From assembly GCA_018287875.1 (NCBI GenBank), contig JAGVVL010000001.1:2604001-2668000 (forward strand): DNA of 64,000 nucleotides, written 5' to 3'. This document shows, piece by piece, positions 1-10,926 of this stretch (within the stretch, counting starts at the first letter, position 1; each line of letters opens with the position of its first letter). The DNA is from Nigrospora sphaerica (Eukaryota > Ascomycota > Sordariomycetes > Amphisphaeriales > Apiosporaceae). Below the pieces are notes generated by a model that had not been told where the DNA came from, made no database searches, and saw only the letters and a program-made list of their open reading frames with translations. The position numbers were made by a program, and so were the translations under genes.

Positions 1-2
1 CA

Positions 3-1114
3 CAAATCTATGCGATCAAGGACGTTGTGGAACGAGAGGGACTCGAATGCGAATTTGAGCTACGCAGGAGTTACGACGTGTTCCTTAGCAACGACGGGCT
101 GTCGACGTTGAAGCACGTGTGGGATGAAGCGGTCAAGCGAGGCGACCGGTGGACACGCGACAGAGATTTCATCGACAACAGATTCGCCGAGCAGCTCACG
201 TCGGTTCGAGGCGCGAAATTTGCTTTCAGCACGCCCTCCTGCTCGTTCTGGCCCTACAAATTCGTCACGCAGCTTCTTGAGAAAGCAATGGACAAGAACC
301 CGAACCTCAATCTGCAGACCGAGACTCCCGTCATGGGCATCGAGAGTCCGAAAGGAGGGGAAGATGCATTCACAGTCGTTCACACGGATCGGGGGTCAAT
401 ACGAGCTAGGAAGGTGGTCTTCGCGACAAATGGGTATACGGCAGGTCTGCTGCCACAGTACCAGGGTGTCATCACCCCTTACAAAGGAACGGCGGCCCAT
501 CTTGCTCCTCCGAGCGGCGGCGAGCCCGTGTATCCCCATCTCAGCAACACGTACAATATCGACTATGGGCTCACGGAGTACGAAGGAGACACAGTAGACT
601 ACCTCAACCCCCGCCCAGATGGCGGCATCGTCGTCGGCGGCGCGAACTGGCTCTTCCGAGAGAAGCGAGATACTTGGATCAACAACATCGACGACTCCAC
701 TCTCATGCAGCCCGTTATGGAAGCCCGGTACTTTGAGGGTTATATGCAACGGGCTTTCAGAGGCTGGGATGACAGCGGGACGATTCTGCAGAAGGTATGG
801 ACCGGAAGTAAGTTCCATTTCATGTCCCCGTGGACGGGCTCGTCCCTTAGCGATTGGCACAGGCGGCTGACCTCAAGTTCGGCAATGCAGTTCAAGCCAG
901 TACGTCCGATGGCGCGCCGCATGCCGGTGTTGTGCCCGAGCAGCCGGGCACCCTCATACTCGCTGGGTACAATGGGGGTGGAAATGCCCTCATCTTCCTG
1001 TTGGCCAAAGGCATCGCGCAAATGCTTCTCACCGGCGGTGCCTTTGAGGACATCGACCCAGTCGTGCCCCGAAATTTCAAGACCACGAAGGAAAGACTGG
1101 GGGCGCAAAGCTGA
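3..1114 (+). CDS. FAD-dependent oxidoreductase, DAO family (5' truncated)
   Basis: Partial gene entering from the left edge; it is open from base 3 and its start and FAD-binding GxGxxG are outside the window. Exons 3-807 and 891-1114, giving 342 visible residues. The intron 808-890 has a GTAAGT donor and CAG acceptor; splicing joins WTG to IQASTSDG and restores the C-terminal DAO block PHAGVVPEQPG, then AGYNGGG. Reading on without splicing loses all similarity, which fixes the intron. Other family-like segments are FATNGYTAGLLP (the FAD/substrate domain around residue 140) and GGIVVGGANW. Fungal members oxidise amines or amino acids, often sarcosine-like or unknown substrates; the substrate here cannot be told. 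No signal peptide can be judged because the N-terminus is missing. Confidence 0.85.
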
Positions 1115-2377
1115 AGTGCTTCCGGACCTCCTTGCGGAGGTGGGGCCCTCTGCCAAGTATACGATTTCGGCGTTGATGTTTCTTATGTCGTGGCGGGAAC
1201 TCTCCTTCGAGGCAACTCATCCACTACCCTACAGTACTCGCAACGCAAACGCCAATCGGAAAAACAAGCGGTCTGGGGGACAAGAGTAAAAGCCACATGA
1301 GATTGAGAATCTCACGGAGGCCTCGACCGACGACGCGTGGAAACGCAGTACCCAGGAACCGGGTTGTGTCGGTGACTGTTTCGTGGTAGAGGAGTTGTTG
1401 CAATCATGGGTAAGGTAAGTAATCTGACTTGCGCGTTGACTTTTTGGCCGCTTGCGAATCCTACATATAGATAAATACCTATGGTATGTTCAAGACAGAT
1501 ATCAATGCCGCCGTCGCGTTGCTGGGCAAGTCACTGGGAACCGCCGAATTTGGGTTGCCACTGCCTGCCCGAGGGGGGATTCTGGTGATTTTTTTACGCC
1601 CACGATGGCGGCATTGGGTCTGCGGTTACGAAGCATACCACAAAAGCACGCTTTTTCATGCGCGCTCCGCTGATGGGGAATTACGTTCCACCAATACTGT
1701 CGTACTCAAACAGGCAGCAGGGACTTCCTTGAAAAGCATCAGCCAGAGTCGATCGGAACTCGGTTACACCCCCCCAGCGCCCACTTGGACTACGTCTCCC
1801 ACACCGAACAATCGGCTGAGGAGCTGGCGGCCGCCTGTGCCGCGCATGGCAAACTCTAGTCCGGACGCTAAGTGGAAGTTCGTGGAATGAGCAAAGGGCG
1901 CCATGGCATTATGCAGCTCATGAACCAATGACCATCGAGGTGGTTCCTGCCTATCACTTTGTCATGCGAAACGGCCATTCCCTCCTGATTCGCCTTATGT
2001 AGTCGTGTTGCCAGCTTACACGAGCCACTTATTGCAACCACCATCACACGAGACGACCAAAGCCCCCAAGCCGAGATTGATGGAAAAGACTGCAATGTAG
2101 ACACTGGGGTGAGTTGGGGCCCGGCCGTCCAAGGCAAGAGCTTTTCAAATGTACGGAAACTTCTTGAAGTCTCGTGGGGTCTGCTCTTCTCCTCCAGGCT
2201 TATGCAAACTAAAGGAGCACAGACTTACTCACTTCCCTCTAGGCGTCATGATACCTCTTCGGCAGCCGTACGATTCATCTGCAATCCTAAGCGGCTGTTA
2301 TGCACCGCCTGACAGGGCAACGGCGCTAGGGATACACAAATTATTATGCACGTAGATACAGTAGACGTTGGCTGAGA

Positions 2378-2395
2378 GATGGATGGATGGATGGA
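2378..2395. repeat. (GATG)n short tandem repeat
   Basis: Four and a half copies of GATG in gene-free DNA. Confidence 0.85.
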
Positions 2396-2725
2396 TTGAC
2401 GGCTAGACTAGAGTATATTTTGTTGTTGATGTCGAAGCACTTTCTGCAATCTAACCACCTGTACTTCCCCGAACGTACACTACGCAAGTACTTTACAAGT
2501 AACAGATCATAGGTAAAGAAGCATTGAGCACCCGTGTTATGAGGACTAGAGTATGGCTCGTGATTCTTTCAACTTTGCCTCACGCTGACAGGCGGCGTCC
2601 GCGGCTGCTCCTGCCAATGATGTACCCCGCATGGCATAGGGCTACGGCATTGAGCGAAAGAAAGAGGGGAAGAAATCAGTTCTTATGCTCCTGCGGCCCC
2701 ATGCAGTCGCCACTTGACGGAGGGG

Positions 2726-2728
<3 letters not shown>

Positions 2729-2764
<36 letters not shown>
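2729..2764. repeat. (GA)18 microsatellite
   Basis: Eighteen perfect GA units in gene-free DNA; likely length-polymorphic. Confidence 0.95.
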
Positions 2765-2767
<3 letters not shown>

Positions 2768-3710
2768 CGACGTGACGTTACACGCGACTACTCGTTCACT
2801 GCATTTTTTGGCTGCGACATTGTATGCAGTTTTGGCCATCTGCAGGTTTGATCACCTTTAATCTAGAAGGTAACCTTGTAACCTCCCCAGTCCTTCACCT
2901 ATCTGTCGATTGAATTTCCCGAGCCTGCCGTACGTACCGCCACCAACTCCTGGACCCAAAATGTCGATGCCAAGTCACGATTCCGGGGCTGCAGATGTGA
3001 TTAAAGTACGAAAGCACGCATGGAGAGCCCATTTGATAAAAAGCCGAGACGCCGCCGGTCGCAACTCAAGATGGCCTGAGCAACAAGCCATGTTACCTGA
3101 TATGCATGGATCGACTCTTTCTTCGGCTTGTCTCCGCCTGGAAGGTGGGAAAGGAGGGGAGGTATGGATGGGATGGGATGGTTTTCCCCACTCGGAGAAG
3201 GCCGTCCCTTTCCATCTCCCACACTTTTCTCTGGCTTTGCAGCTGGGGTGAACACCCCGGCCGGAGAAGAGGTGGACGCGGACGGGCATGACGGGCCGCT
3301 CGGAAATCCATTCAGTGCAACCTCGACACGAACAGGCAGGTCTCGTCACACCAAACACGCGCAGCCACGCGCGCCCGACACCCACTTAACGGGATCATGC
3401 CGCCTCTGTCGCCTGTATGGTATCCATCTTCCATACGGCAACACAGCAAATCGTACGGAGCTTAAGGTTGCCCAGGGAAAGCCTCCAATCTAACTCGATC
3501 TGGGCCGTGGACTATACAAACCCCTCTAGACGCCCCCGAGGAAACCGTCGCCGCAGCTGCACGCGCTCGGCACGGCATCCTATCTCATCCCTTCTCGTCC
3601 GTGGCGTCCCTGGCAACCTACCTAGGAAACCTACCGTCTCCGATGGCCCCGGCATCTGCACCTGGGCGAACATCCGTCGACTGGCCCCATGACCCCTCAC
3701 GGCGCCGAGG

Positions 3711-3717
3711 ATAAATA
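3711..3717 (+). promoter_or_regulatory. TATA-like box of the GH92 gene
   Basis: ATAAATA lies 126 bases before the ATG at 3837 and only 39 before an in-frame ATG at 3750. A transcript starting 30-60 bases downstream of the box would begin at or beyond 3750, which favours 3837 as the start codon. Confidence 0.4.
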
Positions 3718-3836
3718 CCCTGCTGGATGGCCTGACCTGAACACAATGATTGCATTCAGTTGCTCGCCCCTTGGCTCTCACCTTCGCCCCAAAGCTCCAG
3801 TCCGTTCTCAAAATTTGTGTCTGTGACGACTCCGGA

Positions 3837-6625
3837 ATGGCGGCTGCCTCTCGCTATCTGGGCGCCCTCGTAGGCACCTCGGCTCTCATGGGGACTGTTG
3901 GGGCCGCTGACTTTGATCCCTTATCCTACGTCAATGCCTTGATCGGAAGCAGCAATGCTGGCAACGTCTTCCCCGGGGCCTCACTGCCCTACGGCATGGC
4001 CAAAGCCGTTGCCGACACCAACAGCTCGTCTAACCAGGGCGGCTTCACGCTCGACGGAAGCCCCGTCACCGGATTCTCCATGTTGCATGATTCCGGCACG
4101 GGCGGATCACCAAGCCTTGGTGAGACGAATCACCCTCGCTCTGTGTTCACATGCGTGTCCTGACTTGCCATCAAACTAGGGAATTTCCCTCTCTTCGTGT
4201 ATCCTTCCTGCCCGGGTGATGAGGTGGACAACTGTGATTTCCCCAAGAAAGCCCGCGCTTTGCACGGTTTCTTCGACCCGAGCACCGTTGAGGCGCGACC
4301 CGGCTACTTCGGCATTACCCTGAACAACGGGGTCGAGGCCGAGATGACCACCACACAGCATACAGCCCTGTTCCGATTCACCATCAAGGCCAACCCGGGG
4401 TCTACTGGGTCATCCCCGCTCATCCTCCAAGACCTGTCAGACCTCTCCGATTCACGACAGGACAACGGAAGCATTGCCGTGGATCCCCGAACCGGGCGAA
4501 TCACCGGCCACGCAGTCTTCAAGCCGAGTTTCGGTCTTGGATCGTACACGCCCTACTTTTGCACCGACTTTTTCCAGGCGCAGGTCCGAGACAGTGGTAT
4601 CTTCTCCAACAGTCGCGCAACAAGCGCCGTAAATGGCTTCACCATTTCCAGGGGGATCAATGGCTACCCGCTGCCCGGCGGCGCATGGGTCCGCTTCAAT
4701 TCCCCGGAGACGCCCATACTCGCGCGCACTGGTGTGAGTTTTATCAGCGTCGAGAAGGCCTGTGCGAATGCCGAGGCCGAGATTCCTGACTACGACTTCG
4801 AATTCGTCGTTCGCAAGGCGGCGGACGCCTGGAGATCCAAACTGAGCCCCGTGACCGTCTCAACCGGCGGCCAAGTTGGCACTGACCTGGTGACCAACTT
4901 CTACAGTGGAATTTATCGGACTTTGATCAACCCCCAGAACTACACGGGAGAGAACCCGTTGTGGGATAACGGCAGTCCCTACTTTGACTCTTTCTACTGC
5001 CTATGGGACAGTTTCCGATCCCAGATCCCCTTCCTCACCATCCTTGACCCCGGGGCCGTCGCCCAGATGATTCGCAGCCTGATTGGCACATACGAGTATG
5101 AAGGGTGGCTGCCCGACTGCCATATGTCCCTCTGCTCCGGGTACACACAAGGGGGGTCCAACGCGGACATCGTGTTGGCCGACGCGTACATCAAAGGACT
5201 CCGAGACGGCATCGACTGGGACAAGGGCTATGAGGCTGTTGTAAAAGATGCCGAAGTGGAGCCCTTTTCCTGGTCGGTTCACGGTCGCGGTGGCCTCGAC
5301 AGTTGGAAGCGACTCAAGTTCATACCAGGTGAGTTGCCTCACATGGCAGTCGTTCCCCTTCTCCAACTCGACCGCCAGTCTCCTTAGCAGGGGGTCGCCT
5401 AAGTACGCCGGGATGCGCTTGGCTGACTGAACTTTCTCGACCAGTTCAGGATCTTGACTACGCGGGCTTCGGCACCATGACTCGCTCCATAAGCCGAACG
5501 CTCGAGTATAGCTACAACGATTTCTGCATTGCACAAATGGCCCAGGGGATGAACAAGACCACCGACGCCGAGAAGTATATCGGCACCAGCGACTATTGGA
5601 AAAACCTGTTTGACGCCTCCCAGCCATCCAAGCTGCCATCGGGTGTTGACACAGGGTTCGTTGGATTCTTTCGGCCGAAGTACCTCAACAGCACCTGGGG
5701 CTTTCAGGACCCCCTTACCTGCTCCAACATTGACGACTTCTCAGGTCTGGCTTGCTCTTTACAGAACACGGCCCAGGAGACGTACGAGAGCAGCATTTGG
5801 GAGTACAGTTTGTAAGTCCAGGACACTTGCCCAGCCCAAGCGACCACCATATGCTTACAAGTGGGCCAGCTTTGTTCCGCACAACCAGGGCGACTTGATG
5901 GCTCTATTCGGCGGCCCGTCGAGATACGTGCAGCGTCTCGACTACTTGCACGACCAAAACATCACTTACATCGGCAACGAGCCCTCGTTTCTTACCGTTT
6001 TTCAGTATCACTACGCCGGAAGGCCGGCGCTCAGTGCCCTTCGCTCTCACTTTTACATACCTCGCTACTTCGGCACGACGCCCGGGGCTCTCCCGGGGAA
6101 CGACGACAGCGGAGCCATGGGGTCTTTTGTCGCTTTCGCCATGATGGGGCTTTTCCCCAACCCGGGCCAGAATGTGTAAGTCATTCCCCCCACAACCCCG
6201 CCCGGTTGGTTCTACCCGGCTTCTTTGCCGTGTACTAACGAACCCGGCGCGGTAGATACCTGATCACGCCGCCGTTCTTCGAGTCGGTCAGCATCAAGCA
6301 CCCCGTAACGGGCAAAACCGCCACCATTCGGAACGTGAACTTCGACGCCAGCTACCAGGCCATTTACATCCAGTCGGCCACGCTGAACGGCGAGACGTAC
6401 ACGAAGAACTGGATCGACCACAGTTTCTTCACCGAAGGAAAGGAACTCGTCTTGACGCTGGGCCGGAACGAGAGCTCTTGGGGCCGGGCCGTTGCCGACC
6501 TTCCTCCCAGCGTGGGAGGTTACCAAGGGTTTCCAGGGGGGGCTTCCCCGAACACGGTGGTCAAGGGACGGGGCTTGAAGTATCGATCTGGGGCTTGGGA
6601 CGCCGCCTCTGGTTTCGCCGTCTAG
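3837..6625 (+). CDS. Secreted GH92 alpha-mannosidase
   Basis: Calcium-dependent exo-alpha-mannosidase of family 92, expected to trim alpha-1,2-linked mannose from glycoproteins outside the cell. Exons 3837-4119, 4180-5328, 5445-5811, 5870-6175 and 6256-6625 give 824 residues, the usual length. Every intron is GT-AG and every junction restores family sequence (SLG/NFPLFVYP, KFIP/VQDLDYAG, WEYSF/FVPHNQGD, GQNV/YLITPPF). Family blocks: NVFPGASLPYGMAK near residue 40, GFSMLHDSGTGG near 80, YEGWLPDC and GGSNADIV near 430-450, GNEPSFLTVFQYHYAGRP and GNDDSGAMGSF in the C-terminal domain. The N-terminus MAAASRYLGALVGTSALMG reads as a signal peptide. An in-frame ATG at 3750 would add 29 residues ahead of that signal and is less likely given the TATA-like box at 3711. 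Nothing appears broken. Confidence 0.95.
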
Positions 6626-7203
6626 GGGCCGAGGCGGGCGTCACCTGGAGGCTCCTACATTTACGCCACATGGTTTATAGCAAGTTTTTTCGGCGTTTAC
6701 TCTATTAGTAAGTACTGGATCAAGTGAATGCAGGAACTTTAGTTCCGCGGCCGAGGCGCCTTTCTCTGCAGTGCGTGCTCAAAAATCTCAGAAAACGGCG
6801 ACACTCGAGACGAAGACTAACAACGAATGGCTATAGTATAGGAAGGAACCTGGGCTATTAAGTAGTGATTTGGCTGCGTACCCGCTGGCTTTGCGTAAAA
6901 AAGCGACCAGGCTACTCCCTTCCCGTTTTCTCGACCCCGTAAAGAACGGCTATTTGTGTAGACAAATCCAAAAAAGACCGAAAAGCGAACAAGCAAGGGG
7001 CGGATCGGGAGCGGGGTTTTCCCGAATTCCCCGTCGAGGCAGCGTAAGACAACTGTCGGCCAAGGCGGAAGCAACGTCGCTCCTCGTCTTCTTCTTCTTC
7101 TTCAAGTCGTCCTCGTCGTGCCCGAGGAACCGCGGAGGTGTGAATCGCCCGTTGGGCCCCGCGCCCTCCCCGACGGTGCGCGTCACCGGGGGTGGTCTCG
7201 TCC
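6626..7203. other. Convergent intergenic spacer
   Basis: Lies between the 3' ends of the GH92 gene and the minus-strand small secreted protein gene. No feature recognised. Confidence 0.6.
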
Positions 7204-7922
7204 TCAGGAGAGGGGGGTCGCGCTGGTCGTGGTGGCGGTGCTGGTGGCGGTGCTGGTCGCGCTGGCGGTGCTGGCGGCGCTGGTGGTGGTCGTGGCGCCG
7301 CCCTTGCAGGTGCACGCGGTGGTGCACTTCAACTGGTCGAGCTGGGACAGGTCGAAGTTGCTCAGGCCGGGCAATTTGGCGGGCGCGGCCGCGGGCACCA
7401 ACTGCATGTCACTCGGGGGTCAGCCCTTCCGATCCAAAAGGGTAGTCCGGGGAGCAGGGGCCGGCCTTCCTCCCGCGCGCAAAGGGCCGGCGCACGAAGA
7501 GCAAACGGGAGGGTCGGGCTGGACAAGGGGGAGAGGCCTTCCGTGCCGCAAAAAGGGGCGGGGCCGGCCAGACGACGAAAATGTGGCTTACGCAGTTCAC
7601 CAAGCTCAAACACGAGGCCGTGACGGCGGCGGAATTGAGGGGGAAGAAACCAAACAGAGTGGTCGCGGGGCACGACAGCACCGGCGGGAGTTGCAGCGGC
7701 GGGAGCTGCAGCGGCGGGAGCTGCAGCGGCTGGAGTTGGCGGGCCTCGAGTGACGCGCCGTTGCCCTCAAAGGGCACGGCCGCCGCGATGCCGGCGGCGG
7801 CGAGGAGGACGGCGAGGCGCGGGAACTGCGGGGTTGCGGCGTCAGTACGGAGACGAGGTTGGTTTTCGTACCCAGCGGCCGCGGCCCGGATAGAGAAGGG
7901 GAAGGGGCGTCCCTACCTGCAT
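7204..7922 (-). CDS. Small secreted cysteine-containing protein
   Basis: Three-exon model on the minus strand: 7917-7922 (ATG CAG only), 7592-7825 and 7204-7401, 145 residues. The first intron (7826-7916) starts GTAGGG and ends GCAG; splicing the six-base coding exon to the second yields a clean signal peptide, MQFPRLAVLLAAAGIAAAV. The second intron (7402-7591) runs from GTAAGC to CAG in phase 0. The mature part has three LQLPP repeats after residue 33, six cysteines, and a C-terminal tail almost entirely Thr, Ser and Ala, which suggests O-glycosylation or a cell-wall stalk. No GPI-type hydrophobic end is present. I recognise no family. Candidate effector or wall protein; the exact introns are inferred. 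Confidence 0.65.
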
Positions 7923-9717
7923 GTTGACGGCGGGCGAATGGGGAGGAATTAGGCCGTTAGCGGGGGATCTGCGTTTTGTTCTGCTTGAAGGAGGGGAGCG
8001 TGAGAGAGCGAGTGAAACTTGTGTTGCTGGGTGTCGAGCCTGGCGAGAGGAGACTTCCTGGATCCGGGGATTCAAGCCTTCTTTATACACCCACGAGAAA
8101 CCGCGTCTGGCCCAGCCCGCTCGCCTCAGTCCCTCCTTCCTGCTCTGCAGGACGTCGGGCGGCCGTCGACGCCGACCTCTCCTGCGATCCGGACGAGGTG
8201 ACAAGCCCTACGTGCTGCTGGCGCCGAGGCCGGCATCGTGAGACTCCCCGCGGGTCGCTCGCCGCGGCCTGGGCCAACCTCCAAGAGGGCCTGTTCAGCC
8301 TCGCTCGGGCTGGCCGGCTAGCTGAGCAGAGACCGCCGAGGCGAGCTGGGCCGCCGGGGTCCCCAGGCACGTTGTGTGTCTAGGGCCGAGGTCGCCGGGC
8401 GCGGTATGAGGCCATCGCGCCGGCCCTGTGGGTGACTGAGATGAGGGAGCGCGATCCGTGGCCTGTAGATCGTGGTCCGGTCCAGACTCTACGTGGTCAC
8501 CGGCGACGTAATGGCCACCCCCTGCCCATCGCTGGCCAGCGGCGAGAAAGGGGAGGGAGGGCTCGCCGGTCGATGCCATTACACGTTCCGAGCGGCGGCC
8601 GTGGTCTGGATGGCCCGCGTTCCCGGTCGCTGCCGTACCTTTGCACGCGGGTCTGAGACAGGCAGGCCGTCTTGCCGCGTAATTCCTCCCGGTCAAGGGT
8701 GGCGCGCCCTCGGCCGCCCGCGCTCCGCGCGGCTGTGGGGCGGGAAAAAACAGAGACATACGCCCTGAGGGGCCTGGCGGCGCCGATCGGTGCCGTTCTC
8801 GCAACGTTTGTCTTTCTTTACGGAATCGTCAGCGTGACAGCGGGTCGTCCCGTTGACAAGCGTCGCTTCTGATCTGTACGGTGGAACCTCCTGCTTGGGA
8901 AGCTGACGGGTAACATGTTGATCGGATGTGATTCTACTATGCTTAGCTTTGGGTCCGGCATCAAGAGGAGAAGTCTTTAGAACCAGGCCGGCCGCTACGT
9001 CTGCAAGCGAGGCACGAAACGTGAAAGCCAACTGGTTGGGTTACGTGGTTTTGACATGACAGCCCTCATCATGGTATGTGTCCGCTCACCTCCGCCCTCG
9101 CACGAGCCGGCTCTCGTGAATGAAATAGGGGGGCATCGGGATTCAGACGTGGGAACTCGCCCAGCCAGCCTCACGACAAATACAGAACCATTCTGGAGCC
9201 CCTGTTTTAGTAGTTGGGACTTGGGATCAATCCTCACAAGACAAGGTAGCGGTGGGATTCTGTCGACAACGTTCCGACTAGGAGTGAGGTCACCGAGATC
9301 CAGGCCCCCCAAGAAGCTGAACACGTAGGTGACGGTGTCTGTGTCTTCCATGAATTTTTATGTAATTCGTGTTCGAATGGTCTCTTGGAGTGAGAAGGGC
9401 CTAATGATTGGTGCACTCCTGCTGGTAGGGGGCGAGCGCCCTGCCCGACCTTACGCGGGCGACTGAGGCCGGCTGACTTGGTTTTGCCTCGTTGTATTCA
9501 GACCACGGTGCTTTTGCGGAAACTTCAAGACCACGGTCCTCTTATCGACGCTTCGAGATCGTGGAGACAGCCGAACAATTACGGCCAACACCATGACAAA
9601 AACGTCTCACGTTCATCGCCGATGGGCCCCATAACCGCCTTGCCTGCCACTTAGTGAAAACTTGGGAGCATCTTAGCTTGTTCGAGAGGTTAGAGGCGAA
9701 GGGGTTCAATATCCCCT
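7923..9717. other. Intergenic, no gene supported
   Basis: Upstream of the small secreted protein gene on the minus strand. A 118-codon minus frame at 8995-9351 begins plausibly but has no recognisable family or splice support. Confidence 0.5.
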
Positions 9718-10042
9718 GACCTTGGTCCGGCCCACGACGTAGACCAGGTCCCCCTTGACCCGAACGACGTCGCCCAGGCGGAGCCAGCCGTCGTCGCGTG
9801 AAGTCCTGCCGGTTCGCCTCGTCATCGCCGTAGTAGCCCTGGGGTCGCCACGGGGCCGTTGAGCCAGTCCTTGCCGGGCTCGTCGTCGGGGACGTCGTTT
9901 CCGTGCTCTTCGACCAGCCTTGGTCGCTTTAGCGTTAGCCATGCTTCCCGCTGTGTCCCCCCCCCCACGCAGCTGGACGGAGGAACCGGCTCACCTTGTG
10001 GTGCATGTTGGGCGGCAGGACGCCGACGCCGCCGTCGACGTC
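9718..10042 (-). pseudogene. Acyl-CoA synthetase (4CL-like) fragment
   Basis: Remnant of an adenylate-forming enzyme of the 4-coumarate-CoA ligase type. In minus order the pieces read DGGVGVLPPNMHHK, an intron (9919-9994; GTGAGC donor, GCTAAC branch point, AAG acceptor), LVEEHGNDVPDDEPGKDW, NGPVATPG, then in another frame GYYGDDEANRQDF, then in a third frame DDGWLRLGDVVRVKG and LVYVVGRTK. These match, in order, the family's G-x-L-PN segment, the DEDGxDVPxGEPGE segment, the GYxxxxEA segment and the motif usually written DGWLRTGD plus the VVGRTKELIK start. Two frame changes, a missing T in the RTGD core, and loss of everything on both sides make it non-functional. About 90 of an expected 550 residues remain. 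The intron survived while the frame did not. Confidence 0.75.
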
Positions 10043-10074
10043 GCGGACGGTCGGACGGACGGCATGGCATTCTT

Positions 10075-10926
10075 TTACATGAAGACGTCGCCAACCGCCT
10101 CGGCCGGAAACCCGACCGTCTTGACGAACAAGGTCCCGGACGGGCAGCCGATACATGACCACGAGTGAGCCAAGCCCAGGCTCCCGCTACTGAAGCCGTT
10201 TCCGTTTGAGAAGACACCCGCGTAGACCCATTGAGCAGAGAGTCCGGGAATTTGGCCATCCTCGACATGCCAAATCGTGTCTATACTGTCGAGAATGCTG
10301 GGAGAGTTTGGTGGTGATTGTGGCTGTGGCTGTCCTGGATCCGGTATGGCGCGATGGCCCTCGTATATGGGAGCCACGTCGGTGCTCTCTTCCGTTCTCT
10401 GGTTGATCGAGAAGATGTTGACGCAGTGTGTCATATGCACTCTGCGATTCATGAAGTTGATAACATCCGGTATAACCTCGCATCTTGTCCCGCCTGGGCA
10501 TTGCTCCGAAACGGCCGCTTGTGATGCGGTGATTGTTTTATGTCGGCAAACCGATCTTATGCCGCGCCCTTCAAAACGCCCCGTACAGACGCTGGAAGTG
10601 ATGCGGTAATTGGTGCCGTAGCGTCTCACGCATGCTGTGTTGCGCTGTTCAAGACTTTGCTGTACGAAAAAATAGTTTCTCTCCGCACCGTACGGGGCGC
10701 GCTTCTCAAGAAGGCCAAGAGCGCTAATAGCTTGCTTGCCGTTCGAGGCGCCGCGGTATTCTAAGACCTTGGCGTCAAATTCTCCCCTGGTTAAGTTGTA
10801 AAAGACGAGAGGCTCCGGGAAGGATAGCTTGCCGCCACCCTTGGCGAGAACTTGGCCGAAAGCCCCTAGGAAGGCGACGGCGGGAACGTACAAAGGAACC
10901 ATTATTATCATGAGCGATGGAGACAT
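10075..10926 (-). CDS. Pre-pro secreted protein with eight cysteines
   Basis: Single-exon gene of 283 residues, family not recognised. The first 28 residues form a signal peptide (MSPSLMIIMVPLYVPAVAFL and a following GAFGQVLA). Residues 29-76 contain no cysteine and end in LLEKR, a Kex2-type dibasic site; all eight cysteines lie after it (roughly residues 100-180, plus a CIGC pair near the end). A Pro/Gln/Ser-rich linker separates the two cysteine groups. This is the layout of a processed secreted toxin, lectin or effector, but no function can be assigned. An in-frame ATG at 10965 exists; a TATAAAGG box at 10983-10990 makes 10926 the better start. Its stop lies 33 bases before the synthetase fragment, so the last residues may derive from foreign junction sequence. 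Confidence 0.65.
   Translation of the reverse strand: MSPSLMIIMVPLYVPAVAFLGAFGQVLAKGGGKLSFPEPLVFYNLTRGEFDAKVLEYRGASNGKQAISALGLLEKRAPYGAERNYFFVQQSLEQRNTACVRRYGTNYRITSSVCTGRFEGRGIRSVCRHKTITASQAAVSEQCPGGTRCEVIPDVINFMNRRVHMTHCVNIFSINQRTEESTDVAPIYEGHRAIPDPGQPQPQSPPNSPSILDSIDTIWHVEDGQIPGLSAQWVYAGVFSNGNGFSSGSLGLAHSWSCIGCPSGTLFVKTVGFPAEAVGDVFM

Larger units (their letters stand above)
1115..3836. other. Intergenic, no gene supported
   Basis: No reading frame here shows a recognisable family, splice-consistent exons or a signal peptide. It holds a GATG tract and a (GA)18 microsatellite, listed separately. The last 130 bases are the promoter of the GH92 gene, with an ATAAATA box at 3711. Confidence 0.6.

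Noticed and set aside
1486..1890. 134-codon plus frame after the FAD oxidoreductase
   Set aside because: No recognisable family, and low-complexity tail; not enough evidence for a gene.
8995..9351. 118-codon minus frame starting MEDTDTVTYVFSFLGG
   Set aside because: The start looks protein-like but the rest is not, and no splice chain could be built.
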